Assembly: GCA_049673305.1 (NCBI GenBank)
Contig: JBATXM010000278.1
Location: 1-40,005, forward strand
Direction: 5' to 3'
Length of the DNA: 40,005 nucleotides
From: GCA-003244245 sp049673305
Lineage (GTDB): Bacteria > Actinomycetota > Actinomycetes > Mycobacteriales > Pseudonocardiaceae
The position numbers were made by a program, and so were the translations under genes. Of this stretch, positions 1 through 8,298 are shown piece by piece (position 1 is the first letter of the stretch; the number at the start of each line of letters is the position of its first letter). The notes below the pieces were generated by a model, which saw only the letters and a program-made list of their open reading frames with translations, ran no database searches and was not told where the DNA came from.

Positions 1-89
1 GTTGGTGGGACCGGTGGTTGGTGGGATCGACGGCCGCCATGGAGCCGAAGCGGTGGTGGGGCAGGCTGCACCGGCGGCCAGCCGGAGAT

Positions 90-314
90 TCACTCATCTC
101 GGGGGCTCCAGGCGTTGGAGCCCACAAAGAAGATCAGATGACAGTCCGCGCACGTCAGGCCCGGTGGTGGCGTCTCGTGCTGGGTGGCGCTCGACAGCAT
201 CAGGACACCGCGGCGAGCCTTGAGCACGCCCGGGGGGTGATCACCCTCGGGTAGCAGCAGGTGCGCGTGGTAGTCCAGCGAGGACCGCGCCCAACGCCCC
301 GAGCGGCAGGTCAC
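90..314 (-). CDS. Small Cys-containing protein, last gene of a mini-operon
   Basis: A 74-residue protein starting at GTG. The start overlaps the stop of the preceding minus-strand gene (GTGA), which suggests translational coupling. The middle reads PPPGLTCADCH, a CxxC pair that could be half of a zinc site. It resembles its neighbour in having a short N-terminal part and a C-terminal CxxC. No enzymatic motif is visible and I do not recognise the family with certainty. The setting, downstream of an XRE regulator on the same strand, is typical of small zinc-finger-like accessory proteins of actinobacteria. Function unknown. Confidence 0.45.
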   Translation of the reverse strand: MTCRSGRWARSSLDYHAHLLLPEGDHPPGVLKARRGVLMLSSATQHETPPPGLTCADCHLIFFVGSNAWSPRDE

Positions 315-514
315 CGGGCGACTCCTCTTCGGCGGAGGTCACACGTCGGGCATATCTGGGCACGGTCTTGCGGGTAACCGGGCAGGCTCACCCGAGCGTA
401 GGGCAGCGCTACCGGCACGAACCTCACCCCGCACGAGGCGCCCACCGTGCCATCAGCGCCCAGCTCGCCGTGATGGGTGTCGTGATCCGCCATGGACCGC
501 AAATACCAAGTCAT
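311..514 (-). CDS. Small zinc-finger-like protein
   Basis: A 67-residue protein beginning MTWYLRSM. The ATG at 514 overlaps the upstream reading frame's stop (ATGA), so it is the better start than the one three codons upstream. It contains a Cys in SCGVRF and a C-terminal CPTC, spaced as in the small actinobacterial proteins that pair a Trp-rich start with a C...CxxC metal site. Metal binding is inferred from the Cys pattern. It sits between two other tiny genes, all downstream of the XRE regulator at 802-2028. Role unknown. Confidence 0.5.
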   Translation of the reverse strand: MTWYLRSMADHDTHHGELGADGTVGASCGVRFVPVALPYARVSLPGYPQDRAQICPTCDLRRRGVAR

Positions 515-739
515 CCCCACCACTCCCCCAGAGCGTCGAACAGCGCGGTCGCCTCATCCTCGGCCAGCGTGAGCACGCATTGGCCGGTGACGTGCGGGGC
601 GAGTTCGATGGTGCCGTCGCGCTTGGCGGCCACCAGGTTGGTGAAGCCCCTCGCGCCGCCGTGGCGGGTGCAGGGTGGCAGGGATAACGCGCCGATGCGC
701 GCGGAGCTGATGTGGTGGTGTCTCGGGTACGTCGATCAC
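511..739 (-). pseudogene. Probable frameshifted small gene
   Basis: On the minus strand one frame starts with GTG and reads VIDVPETP. A second frame takes over near 706-712 and reads ISSARIGALS, later VAAKRDGTIELAPHVTG and FDALGEWWG, ending in a TGA that overlaps the next gene's ATG. The second frame looks like real coding sequence but has no start codon of its own until late, so the simplest reading is one gene of about 76 codons interrupted by an indel. A sequencing indel is equally possible. Family not recognised. Confidence 0.35.
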
Positions 740-801
740 AATTGACGACGATGAACCCGAACAACGCCACGATCTTGACACGAAGTCAAGTGCGCCCCGA
801 A

Positions 802-2028
802 CTAGCCGACGCCGATACCCATCCGGTAGGCCATCCCGCGTAGATCCCGACCCACCGCGTCGCGCTGGGTCCGACGCATCAGGTCAGCGATGGCCTCCCT
901 GACGAAGGGGTTCGTGCGGATGCGCTGTGGCGCGATCTTTTCCGCGCGCACCAGCGCACCGACCGCCTCATCGCGGGTTGATCGGTCCTGCGCCATCCCA
1001 CGTCCCAGATCGGCCCAGAACATCGCCTGGCGGGCTGCCGACGGCACGCGTGACGGCTCAACGAGCCGAGCGATCTCCCGGGCGCGGCCGACCTCGCCCA
1101 ACTCGACGGCGATCGACAGTCGCCAGATCCCCACGTTGTCCGGTCCGAAGTACAGGTTGCCAAACCCACGCCCGTCCCCGCTGACCCGCTCGGCCATCGC
1201 CGCGGCCTCGCTGAGGTGATCAGTGCAGTCACTACCGCGGCGCATCGCCGCTGAGGCCAGCGCGGCGTTGAGGTGCAGCATGCCGTACACCTGCGCTGCC
1301 CGCAGGTCATCGAGGTGGGACTCCAGCTCGTTAGCGCCCTGCACCGATACCGCCAGCATGCGCGACCGGCCCTTACCGCCCAAGGTGGACGCCCGCAACC
1401 ACGCGGCCAACCCAAGCCAAGCCGGGTCGTCCAGCTCCTCGGCGACCCGCCGGGCTCGGAACGCCGCCAGCGAGGGCAGGCCACGAATGCCCAGGTTCTT
1501 CAGCAGGACTCCCGCCGCCTGATAACAGTCCATCAGCGCCTTGCAGACCTCGACGCGGCGCTGCGGGTCGATGACATACAGGGTGTGCAACTCGGTCATC
1601 AGCCCAGGAAGCAGGACGCCCTCTGCGGCGTAGTCGCATGCCGGCCGCAGCACCGTGTTGAGTCGGTCGAGGTCGGCCGCCACGGCAGGCCAGGGACGGG
1701 CAGGTTCGCCGCTGGCCTGGCCGAAGTAGTAATCGGATAGCGCCGCGTCTAGGGCCATGACGGCGGCCTGCGTCTCCGCGGTGACCGGGTCGGCAGTCGC
1801 CGGCGGGAAGGCCTGTTCGGCAAGCTCCGAGGGTGCGACCCGCAGCGCTGCGGCAATCGCATCAAGCAGGGACCGGCTGTTGACCGCGCGCTCGTTACGC
1901 TCAATTCGGGACAGGTAGCTCTCCGTGATGCCAGCGAGTTCCGCAGTGGCCTTGAGGCTCATCCTTCGCCAGACCCGGATCTCTCGGATTCGACCGCCGA
2001 TCGACCGCGCCTGCATCCCGCTCACCAC
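802..2028 (-). CDS. XRE-family transcriptional regulator with long helical C-terminus
   Basis: A 408-residue protein. An N-terminal helix-turn-helix (about residues 8-65: GGRIREIRVWRRMSLKATA, then ITESYLSRIERNER) is followed by a long, alanine-rich helical region resembling the TPR-like sensor part of large actinobacterial XRE regulators. The start is a GTG at 2028 with GGGAG six bases upstream. An ATG at 2016 is an alternative. It is probably a DNA-binding regulator of itself and of the small genes downstream on the same strand (90-739). The effector is not predictable. A GC-rich hairpin lies just upstream at 2067-2093. Confidence 0.85.
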   Translation of the reverse strand: MVSGMQARSIGGRIREIRVWRRMSLKATAELAGITESYLSRIERNERAVNSRSLLDAIAAALRVAPSELAEQAFPPATADPVTAETQAAVMALDAALSDYYFGQASGEPARPWPAVAADLDRLNTVLRPACDYAAEGVLLPGLMTELHTLYVIDPQRRVEVCKALMDCYQAAGVLLKNLGIRGLPSLAAFRARRVAEELDDPAWLGLAAWLRASTLGGKGRSRMLAVSVQGANELESHLDDLRAAQVYGMLHLNAALASAAMRRGSDCTDHLSEAAAMAERVSGDGRGFGNLYFGPDNVGIWRLSIAVELGEVGRAREIARLVEPSRVPSAARQAMFWADLGRGMAQDRSTRDEAVGALVRAEKIAPQRIRTNPFVREAIADLMRRTQRDAVGRDLRGMAYRMGIGVG

Positions 2029-2066
2029 GCACCACTCCCATCGCCGAGATGAGGCCCCCCTCGCCG

Positions 2067-2093
2067 ATGCCCCGGGGAGCTACCCCGGGGCAT
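2067..2093. repeat. GC-rich inverted repeat between divergent genes
   Basis: Perfect 11-base arms (ATGCCCCGGGG and its complement) around a 5-base loop. It lies about 40 bases upstream of the XRE start and upstream of the WhiB-like remnant on the other strand. It could be an operator for the regulator or a hairpin in a leader transcript. No T-run follows it, so a classical terminator is less likely. Confidence 0.5.
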
Positions 2094-2154
2094 GCACCTC
2101 GGCGAAGAGGTGACACAAAGGCTACGCGACACTTGGTGGCGGACACTTCTCAAC

Positions 2155-2483
2155 ATGGACCCCGACGGCGTGGTGGCCCTGGTGGCGGCGATCGCGCGGG
2201 GGTACTCCGAGCCTGCCCCGCGCGGCCTGCATCGGACACCACGCGCTGTACGACGAGCTGCCCGGGGACGGACACCAGCATCGCCACCAGCGCGTCGAGC
2301 GGGCCGCCGCGTGCTGCACCCCCCTGTCCCGTTCAAGCGAAGTGCCCCACGGTGGTCACCACCAACTCGACCGGCATCACCTCACGGTTGGTGTGCGGCG
2401 AAGTTTCCGTGCGGGTTCGCCCCTCGACACCGCCCCCGGCTCGAACAGCGTGCGGAAATTCCTCACGTCGCACCGGGTCCTGA
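2155..2483 (+). pseudogene. Frameshifted WhiB-like Fe-S protein remnant
   Basis: Three successive plus-strand frames join into one WhiB-like protein. Frame one starts MDPDGVVALVAAIARGYSEP. Frame two continues ACIGHHALYDELPGD and ends RAAACCTP. Frame three continues CPVQAKCPTVV to a stop at 2483. Reassembled, the cysteines follow C-x28-C-x2-C-x5-C, the spacing of WhiB [4Fe-4S] proteins. The second shift falls at a six-C run (2319-2324) and the first near 2210-2220. The usual WhiB GVWGG turn is not clear. It is divergent from the XRE regulator. It is either a decayed gene or two sequencing indels. Confidence 0.5.
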
Positions 2484-2614
2484 CGGCAAGACCTGGTGGA
2501 CACTCGTAGTGTGGACGCCGCACGGGCGCTCCGACGAAGAACGGACACCACCCCATGATCCACAGAAGTCTGGAAGCACTTGTCGTGATGCCAGGGGCCG
2601 GTGATGAACCGTTC

Positions 2615-3172
2615 ATGCATCAAGACAAGAATATTGGAGCAGACCTTTTTGGGTTCTGGCGCTGGGCTTATTCGGACCTGGTCAGCAACGCTACGCGCGG
2701 TGTTCTTGCCGAGTACATCGTCGGTCTGGCTCTGAGATGCGTGGACGGCTGCGCACGCGTCGAGTGGGACACGTACGACCTACGCACCCCACAGGGCAAT
2801 TCAGTAGAGGTCAAGTCGGCAGCCTACGTGCAGACTTGGCACCAGCGGGAACTATCAAAAATTTCGTTCGACATCACCCCCACTAATGGATGGGACGCGG
2901 CAACTAACACAGTCTCGGCGGAACGCAAGCGGCAGGCTGATGTCTACGTATTCTGCCTTTTAAAACACATGGACAAAGCCACCGTGTGCCCACTGAATCT
3001 GGACCAGTGGGAGTTCTACGTCTTGTCAACGAACCGGCTGAACAACTTGGTTGGCGAACAGAAGACGATTACGTTAGCCAGTCTGCTCAAGCTAAGTCCC
3101 TTGAAGACGTCGTTTGCGGAGCTGCGAGACTGTGTCGAGGTGGCAGCCAAGGAGCCCGCTAACGCCACGTGA
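2615..3172 (+). CDS. PD-(D/E)XK nuclease-like hypothetical protein
   Basis: About 185 residues from the ATG at 2615; ATGs at 2555 and 2588 are in frame. The sequence has ARGVLAEYIVGLAL followed by EWDTYDLRTPQG and VEVKSAAY. This E...D...ExK layout is the core of PD-(D/E)XK restriction-like folds. The protein also has the motifs FWRWAYSDL and ADVYVFCLL, seen in a widespread actinobacterial hypothetical family. I infer a restriction-endonuclease-like fold; nuclease activity and target are unproven. No methyltransferase or helicase partner is adjacent, so it looks like a solitary gene. Base composition is lower in GC than in the neighbouring operons. Confidence 0.65.
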   Translation: MHQDKNIGADLFGFWRWAYSDLVSNATRGVLAEYIVGLALRCVDGCARVEWDTYDLRTPQGNSVEVKSAAYVQTWHQRELSKISFDITPTNGWDAATNTVSAERKRQADVYVFCLLKHMDKATVCPLNLDQWEFYVLSTNRLNNLVGEQKTITLASLLKLSPLKTSFAELRDCVEVAAKEPANAT

Positions 3173-3536
3173 ACCGTGGCCTGGGCCGCTAAAGGATCTG
3201 GACCTTGATCTCCAGACGATTGACGGCTATGGACGAGTTTCCGGCCAGCTGTTCGGAAAGCCGCACACGCGGGTTCGCGTCGCCGACCTGGGGAAACGCG
3301 CGCACCGGTTGCAGGGAAACCACTGGTCAGGAGCAACTTTCGACAAGATCACTGGAAGTGGACAAATCAGACACTCCGGCTACCGGATTCGCCGCGTGCG
3401 GGTGATCACCGGCGGCCGAGTGGTCGCGTTCACCGCCGGGGCGAGCCGGCGAGTTCGACTGACCAACCAGCAACGGACCGGCCACAAACCAATTCAGCGG
3501 TAGTCGGAAGACACGCATGCTGGGATACTCCGGCCT
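3173..3536. other. Intergenic, no convincing gene
   Basis: Short open frames occur on both strands, but none has a recognisable motif or ribosome binding site. The 3' end carries a GATACT hexamer (3524-3529) seven bases before the GTG of the next gene. That fits a -10 box for a leaderless transcript, which is common in actinobacteria. Confidence 0.4.
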
Positions 3537-4070
3537 GTGGATGGTGTCGCGCTAGCGTCAGTGATCACGTCCGGCGTGGTGGCGATCACCACCACCGGCT
3601 GGAATGCCCGATGGACTGCCAGGCTGGCCCGCGAGACACGTCTTGCCGAGTCATACCTAGAGGTGCTGCGCATCGTCGAGCGCGAAGGCCAGTGGGTCGA
3701 GGCCAGCATCACGAACTGGACGCTCGGAGTCGAAGAAGCCGAGGCTTTCCCCGACCCCGGAGACAGAGGCTTGGCGACCGGGTTTAAGCGCGTGAGGGTG
3801 CCCGAACCTGCTGTTACTGACCGGGCGACGATCGCGGCGCATCTCGCGGCCTTCGGCTCGCCGAACGTGTGTAGGCTCTACAAGGCTTGGCGATTCATCG
3901 TCAAGGAGATCGACAAAGAGGAAGACGTGGTGCAGTCGATCTGCGATTATAACTCTCCGGATCCGCCCGGTCTCGGCGTACTGAAGAACCTGAAGGTGCT
4001 ACAGCCCAAGGAAAGCGCTGCGCGCCAAGCACTGGCGGATGCCATCGCCGGGGAACTCGGCCACCTGTAG
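3537..4070 (+). CDS. Small membrane-anchored hypothetical protein
   Basis: A 177-residue protein starting at GTG. The N-terminus (about residues 4-22, VALASVITSGVVAITTTGW) is a likely single membrane segment. It is followed by a charged helical stretch (ARWTARLARETRLAESYLEV) that may form a coiled coil, then a soluble domain without known motifs. Similar short proteins with one N-terminal membrane helix and a coiled coil are common in actinobacterial and prophage accessory DNA. A GATACT hexamer 7 bases before the start suggests leaderless transcription. Function unknown. Confidence 0.55.
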   Translation: MDGVALASVITSGVVAITTTGWNARWTARLARETRLAESYLEVLRIVEREGQWVEASITNWTLGVEEAEAFPDPGDRGLATGFKRVRVPEPAVTDRATIAAHLAAFGSPNVCRLYKAWRFIVKEIDKEEDVVQSICDYNSPDPPGLGVLKNLKVLQPKESAARQALADAIAGELGHL

Positions 4071-4542
4071 TGCACACGAACCCCCGGCCGGGCCAGGTGA
4101 GGGATGACCGGCCCGGCGCCGGAGATCACCACGCCGCAGCAGCGTGTCGAGCAGCACGGCCAGCCACGCGGCTTGCGGGTGTGGTGCTCACTGCTGCTAC
4201 GACGTCGACTTCCGACCACTAGATGTGTCACCCGCATGGACTCGTGTGGACCAGCCCTCTCGGCCGGAACTACCACACCCAACCCCAGCCGATCACCACC
4301 GATCTATTCGATCCTCTGGTCAAACCCCCGTTGACCAAGACGAAGTACCCCGACGCCCCACCTGCGGCCACCGACAACGAGCACGGACCCGTCATCTCCC
4401 GGCCTCCGCCCCCACCAGGCCCGCCACCCGCACCGGCACTGGTGATCGCCGGCGACCCGGAAGAATCCCCGCCCTTCTGAGTGGCTTGAAGGACCCCAGG
4501 GCCGGGAACCGCGGTGGCGGGTCAGTACGAGGTGAACAGGGA

Positions 4543-4749
4543 TTACCCTGTGATCTTGCGCTCGACCAGTTCCGTCGACACCCGACGTCCAGCCAGTCCG
4601 GGCACCAGCGGCCCGGGATCGTGGACCAACCACTGGTGCGCCGGGGCGGTCAAGGTAACGCCGGTCAGGAACACGAACCATCGGCGCTGCGCCGGGAGAT
4701 CACCGCTCCTGGGTGTGACCCATGACTTCGGGACGCTCCGCCAGAGCAC
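4543..4749 (-). pseudogene. Possible remnant of a minus-strand gene
   Basis: The frame contains RRWFVFLTGVTLTAPAHQW and DPGPLVPGLAGRRVSTELV, which read like the C-terminal part of a folded protein rather than an out-of-frame shadow. No continuous upstream frame with a good start exists. A second fragment in another frame (about 4700-4897, with VSITFPDRVRGSGEWGIVKA) may be its N-terminal part. Family unknown. Confidence 0.25.
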
Positions 4750-4964
4750 GGGACTTGGCTTTCACGATTCCCCACTCCCCAGAACCACGGACTCGATCCG
4801 GAAAGGTGATCGACACGCTAGCCCTCCGACGTGACTGAACCGCTGCCGTGGCAGATGGATGCCAGGTGAATGCGGTGCACCGGCGCTGTCCCCTCACGCC
4901 TGGAGCGCGGACGGATCTCAGCCGGTACCCGCAGACCGCGCCACTCGAACTGAAATATCAGTAG

Positions 4965-4970
4965 TAGTGT
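4965..4970 (+). promoter_or_regulatory. -10 box for the TA operon, leaderless
   Basis: TAGTGT lies in an AT-rich patch, seven bases before the GTG of the antitoxin gene at 4978. No Shine-Dalgarno sequence precedes that GTG. Together these fit a leaderless promoter. Confidence 0.4.
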
Positions 4971-4977
4971 TGATGTC

Positions 4978-5466
4978 GTGAGTGTGGGTGCGTACGACCA
5001 AGTCCCGTTCACTGAGTTGCTGCGGGAACCTTCCGCCACGGCTGGGCGCGTGAACGACACACGCCGCCTGCGCCTGCACCGGCGCGACGCCGAGGACCTG
5101 GTGTTGCAAAGCGCGGAACGTGCGGCACGAGAAGACGAGGTCATCGATGTGTCCGCGCGGCTGCTCGCTGGGTTCGTGCACGACGCGAACGGAGCGCTGA
5201 TCCTGCGCCGCATCCTGCCCCAGGCACTGCCGTGGGTGGCCTTCCTGCCGACCAAGGCTGTAGATGAGCTCGTGGGGGAGCTGGTGGCCACGCTGCTGGC
5301 CGCCGTGTCGATCGACAACCTGTGGCCGGTCTCGCAACTGTTGGTTGAGTGGCGGCACACTGCCGAGGTCTACGCCGATCCCGTGCTGCGCACTGCGGCA
5401 ACACGGGTGCTCGGCGATGACGGCGGTCCAGTCCTGCGCCCGGAGTCGCCGCAGAGCGCGGTGTGA
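4978..5466 (+). CDS. Probable antitoxin of a two-gene TA pair
   Basis: A 162-residue protein starting at GTG. It begins DQVPFTELLREPSATAGRV, followed by RLRLHRRDAEDLVLQSAERA. Actinobacterial antitoxins of this type resemble Phd-like or prevent-host-death proteins at the N-terminus and then extend into a helical C-terminus. Its stop overlaps the start of the RelE-like gene (GTGA at 5463-5466), the usual antitoxin-first coupling. I infer that it neutralises the downstream toxin and represses the operon; the DNA-binding fold is not certain from the sequence alone. Confidence 0.6.
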   Translation: MSVGAYDQVPFTELLREPSATAGRVNDTRRLRLHRRDAEDLVLQSAERAAREDEVIDVSARLLAGFVHDANGALILRRILPQALPWVAFLPTKAVDELVGELVATLLAAVSIDNLWPVSQLLVEWRHTAEVYADPVLRTAATRVLGDDGGPVLRPESPQSAV

Positions 5467-5816
5467 GCCCCAAACGGGGAGATCGGGCCGCGCCACCGCC
5501 CAGGGAGGGCGAGTATGACATCCGGTTCGCGGACAATCAGGTAGCCGCCGGTTGGGAGCAGCTGTGTGCTCAGGCCGTGGGTAACACCCGTCGAGCCTGG
5601 GAGGCGATCGCTGCCGATCCGCGGCCCAAGCCCCCAAGCGAACGCCACCACCAGCTCAAATACGCTCTTGCAACTCGCGCCTACCGGGGCCAGGTTATGG
5701 AACAGTGGCAATACGAGGTGACCAGTGGTGGACGGATCTGGTACCTCATTGACGATGCCACGCGCACGGTGTGGCTCACCTATGCGGGAACCGGGCATCC
5801 CAAGACAACCGACTAA
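5463..5816 (+). CDS. RelE/ParE-like toxin
   Basis: A 117-residue protein starting at GTG. The pattern fits a short RelE/ParE-superfamily toxin: AAGWEQLCAQAVGNTRRAWE, then RHHQLKYALATRAYRGQ, then EQWQYEVTSGGRIWYLID and RTVWLTYAGTGHPKTTD. The first helical part is followed by beta strands, with a terminal GHPKTTD as in actinobacterial members. By family it would be a ribosome-dependent mRNA interferase or a related toxin. It is translationally coupled to its antitoxin and appears intact. Confidence 0.7.
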   Translation: MSPKRGDRAAPPPREGEYDIRFADNQVAAGWEQLCAQAVGNTRRAWEAIAADPRPKPPSERHHQLKYALATRAYRGQVMEQWQYEVTSGGRIWYLIDDATRTVWLTYAGTGHPKTTD

Positions 5817-6044
5817 CGAGAGCCCTTGGGCTCAACACTGGGCTGATCAGCGAGCAGTGTACGCAGGTCATCCGGGTCACTGGTCAGAATCCACGATCGA
5901 TTCTCACCACAGTGCTGTTACATTCAGTGTTTATTGCAACACACCCATGTTCCGGATGCAACAAATCGGAAACAATCTACCCCTGTACTGGAAGAGCACA
6001 GGTCAACGGCGCCCACAGGAACTTATTGTGAAGGGATTCGAGTC
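5817..6044 (+). promoter_or_regulatory. Upstream control region of the nitrilase operon
   Basis: This 228-base gap, less GC-rich than its surroundings, separates the TA pair from the operon. It holds two identical TGCAACA elements (5935-5941 and 5957-5963) exactly 22 bases apart, two helical turns. GTTAC (5918-5922) precedes the first and GGAAAC (5968-5973) follows the second. These could be sites for a nitrogen regulator such as GlnR or for another activator. The match to the GlnR consensus is not good enough to assign it. Confidence 0.35.
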
Positions 6045-7451
6045 ATGATCCTGAGCGCGAAGACCTCGATGGAGGAAGGCGCTCCTGGCGACCTTGAGGG
6101 CATCCATCGTCCGGTGGTGATCGTGGGTGGCGGGCAGGCCGGCCTGGCCATGAGCTACTGCCTCACCCAACGCGGCGTCGATCACCTCGTGCTGGAGCGT
6201 GATCGGGTCGGCCACGAGTGGCGCGACCGGCGGTGGGACTCATTCTGCCTGGTCACCCCGAATTGGCAATGCCAGCTGCCGGGCTTCCCCTATACCGGTG
6301 ATGATCCGGACGGTTTCATGGGTCGCGACGAGATTGCGCGCTACATTGAGGAATACGCGAAATCCTTCGACCCACCGGTCGTCGAGGGAGTCACGGCCAC
6401 CCGGTTGCGCCGCGATCGAAAAGGCCGCTACCTGGTCGGTACCAGCCGCGGCGAGCTGATCGCGAACCAGGTCGTGCTGGCCACCGGGCCCTACCAGGTG
6501 CCGCTGATCCCCCGGCTGGCCGAGCGGCTGCCCGAGGAGCTGACGCAGCTCCACTCCTCGCGATACCGCAGCCCTGATCAGCTTCCCCATGGCGAGGTGC
6601 TGGTGGTCGGTACCGGCCAGTCTGGCTGCCAGATCGCCGAGGACCTGCACCTGGCCGGCCGTCAGGTGCATCTCGCGGTGGGTAGCGCCCCCCGAGTGGC
6701 CCGGTTCTACCGCGGCCGTGACGTGGTGGCCTGGTTGGACGCGATGGGTTACTACCGCAAAGCAGTCGAGGAGTTCGCCGATGTGGACGCGGTGCGCTTC
6801 CGGGTGAACCATTACGTCACCGGGCGCGACGGCGGCCGGGACATCGACCTGCGGGCCTTCGCCCGCGACGGCATGCGACTCTACGGGCACCTGATCGCGG
6901 TGACTGCTGGGGTGACTACTGCGATGTCTGGGGCCACGTTGCGGTTCGCCCCAGACCTGGAGCAGAACCTGGATCATGCCGACGCGGTGTCGGAGAGCAT
7001 CAAGGACTCCATCGACAGCTACCTCGACGCCCTGGGCACCGACACTGCGCCCGAGCCGCGCTACCGACCGGTGTGGACACCCGAGCGGGAGACCACCACA
7101 TTGGATCTTGGCGGCACCGGGATCACCTCGGTGATCTGGAGCACCGGGTTCGGTCGAGACGATCGGTGGATCGAGGTTCCGGTGTTCGACGGCCGTGGTT
7201 ACCCGACGCATGATCGGGGCGTCCCCAGTGGCCCAGGCCTGTATTTCCTCGGGCTGCCTTGGCAGCACACCTGGGGCTCGGCCCGGCTGTCCGGGGTGGC
7301 CGGCGACGCCGAGTATCTGGCCGAGCGCATCACCACCCGGGCGAACACCGGCGCGGCCCCCTCCGAGCATCTGTTCCGATGGATCGCCGGCACCTCGACC
7401 AGCACCTATCCCCGGGACGACGAGTGGGTCGCCCCCCGCACGGTGGCGTGA
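6045..7451 (+). CDS. MSMEG_0569-family flavin-dependent oxidoreductase
   Basis: A 468-residue protein. The FAD-binding Rossmann motif GGGQAGLA lies near the N-terminus (VVIVGGGQAGLAMSY), and a second nucleotide-binding motif GTGQSGCQIAEDL lies mid-protein. Between them are RRWDSFCLVTPNWQCQLPG and VVLATGPYQVP, as in class B flavin monooxygenase-like enzymes. This is the flavoprotein of the MSMEG_0565-0572 / Nit1C cluster; its substrate is not established. The ATG at 6045 was chosen over the upstream TTG at 5934 because the conserved domain begins soon after and the earlier start would run through the likely promoter. The next gene starts 4 bases downstream. Confidence 0.85.
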   Translation: MILSAKTSMEEGAPGDLEGIHRPVVIVGGGQAGLAMSYCLTQRGVDHLVLERDRVGHEWRDRRWDSFCLVTPNWQCQLPGFPYTGDDPDGFMGRDEIARYIEEYAKSFDPPVVEGVTATRLRRDRKGRYLVGTSRGELIANQVVLATGPYQVPLIPRLAERLPEELTQLHSSRYRSPDQLPHGEVLVVGTGQSGCQIAEDLHLAGRQVHLAVGSAPRVARFYRGRDVVAWLDAMGYYRKAVEEFADVDAVRFRVNHYVTGRDGGRDIDLRAFARDGMRLYGHLIAVTAGVTTAMSGATLRFAPDLEQNLDHADAVSESIKDSIDSYLDALGTDTAPEPRYRPVWTPERETTTLDLGGTGITSVIWSTGFGRDDRWIEVPVFDGRGYPTHDRGVPSGPGLYFLGLPWQHTWGSARLSGVAGDAEYLAERITTRANTGAAPSEHLFRWIAGTSTSTYPRDDEWVAPRTVA

Positions 7452-7455
7452 GGCC

Positions 7456-8274
7456 ATGGGTGTCTGCGACGCGCACCGGCATCTGGGAGTACTGCCGGCA
7501 TTCCCGTTCTACGGTGGCCCCGCAGTCAATCCCGATACGACCGCGCGCGCCACCATCGCGCAGCTGATCTCGGATCTGGATGTCGAAGGCACCGAGCGGG
7601 CACTGGTCATTCCGAATTACGGCGTGCCGGACCCGGACATTGCCTTCTCGTTCAACGAGTTGGTCATGGAGGCGGCCCAGGCCGACGACCGGATCAGGGC
7701 GGCGCTGTGGGTCTCGCCCAAGCCCGCCGACGCCGGCCGGAACGCGAAGGCGCTGGCGCTGGCCGGTGAGCCCGGGGTGCGGGCGCTGAAATTGAGTTTC
7801 CTGCTCGGTGGCCGGGTGACCGAGCCGGCATGCGCGCCAGCGCTCGATGAGATCTTCGACGTCGCCCGGCGACACGATCTCGTGGTGCATGTGCACACCT
7901 CGCCCGGCGGGAGCTCGGACATCGACGAGATCGGTCACCTTGTCGACTCCTACGGTGACACCGTCGCGATTCACCTGGCGCACTTCGGTGGCGGAATGAG
8001 CGGCCACATCAAGTTGGCCGGCGGACGGTTCTTCGACTGGATCACCGCCGGCAAACGGGTCTACACCGATCTGTCCTGGTCAATCGGATTCGCTCCCCGC
8101 TGGCTGGTCCGCGAGATTGACCAGCGCGGAATGGGCCACGACCGAATCCTGTTCGCCAGTGACCAGCCCTGGGGAGATTTCGCCGGTGAGCTGGCGAAGC
8201 TGCGCGCGGCCACCGGAGACGGCGAGCTCGCCAAGCGGGTGTTCCACGGCACCTTTGCGGAACTTTACGGATAA
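7456..8274 (+). CDS. Amidohydrolase (amidohydrolase_2-like metal hydrolase)
   Basis: A 272-residue protein. It begins CDAHRHLG, an HxH metal motif. HVHTSPGG and IHLAHFGGG supply further histidines, and ILFASDQPWGD supplies a late Asp. This is the metal-site order of the amidohydrolase_2 branch of the TIM-barrel hydrolases, which hydrolyse or decarboxylate small acids, lactones and amides. It starts four bases after the flavoprotein stop, so it belongs to the operon. The core MSMEG_0565-0572 set does not, to my knowledge, include this gene, so it may process the product of this strain's pathway. Substrate unknown. Confidence 0.75.
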   Translation: MGVCDAHRHLGVLPAFPFYGGPAVNPDTTARATIAQLISDLDVEGTERALVIPNYGVPDPDIAFSFNELVMEAAQADDRIRAALWVSPKPADAGRNAKALALAGEPGVRALKLSFLLGGRVTEPACAPALDEIFDVARRHDLVVHVHTSPGGSSDIDEIGHLVDSYGDTVAIHLAHFGGGMSGHIKLAGGRFFDWITAGKRVYTDLSWSIGFAPRWLVREIDQRGMGHDRILFASDQPWGDFAGELAKLRAATGDGELAKRVFHGTFAELYG

Positions 8275-8298
8275 GTTTACCTGATGAGGAGGCATCAC

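Larger units (their letters stand above)
4071..4977. other. Long region without a clear gene
   Basis: About 900 bases. Plus-strand frames are short and Pro-rich. On the minus strand, pieces around 4540-4900 have protein-like composition but are not continuous (see the separate entry). This looks like decayed accessory DNA. No RNA gene was recognised. Confidence 0.4.

Noticed and set aside
6240..7457. A long minus-strand frame opposite the flavoprotein gene.
   Set aside because: It is the mirror of a GC-rich gene; composition is His/Gly/Arg-rich and it has no motif.
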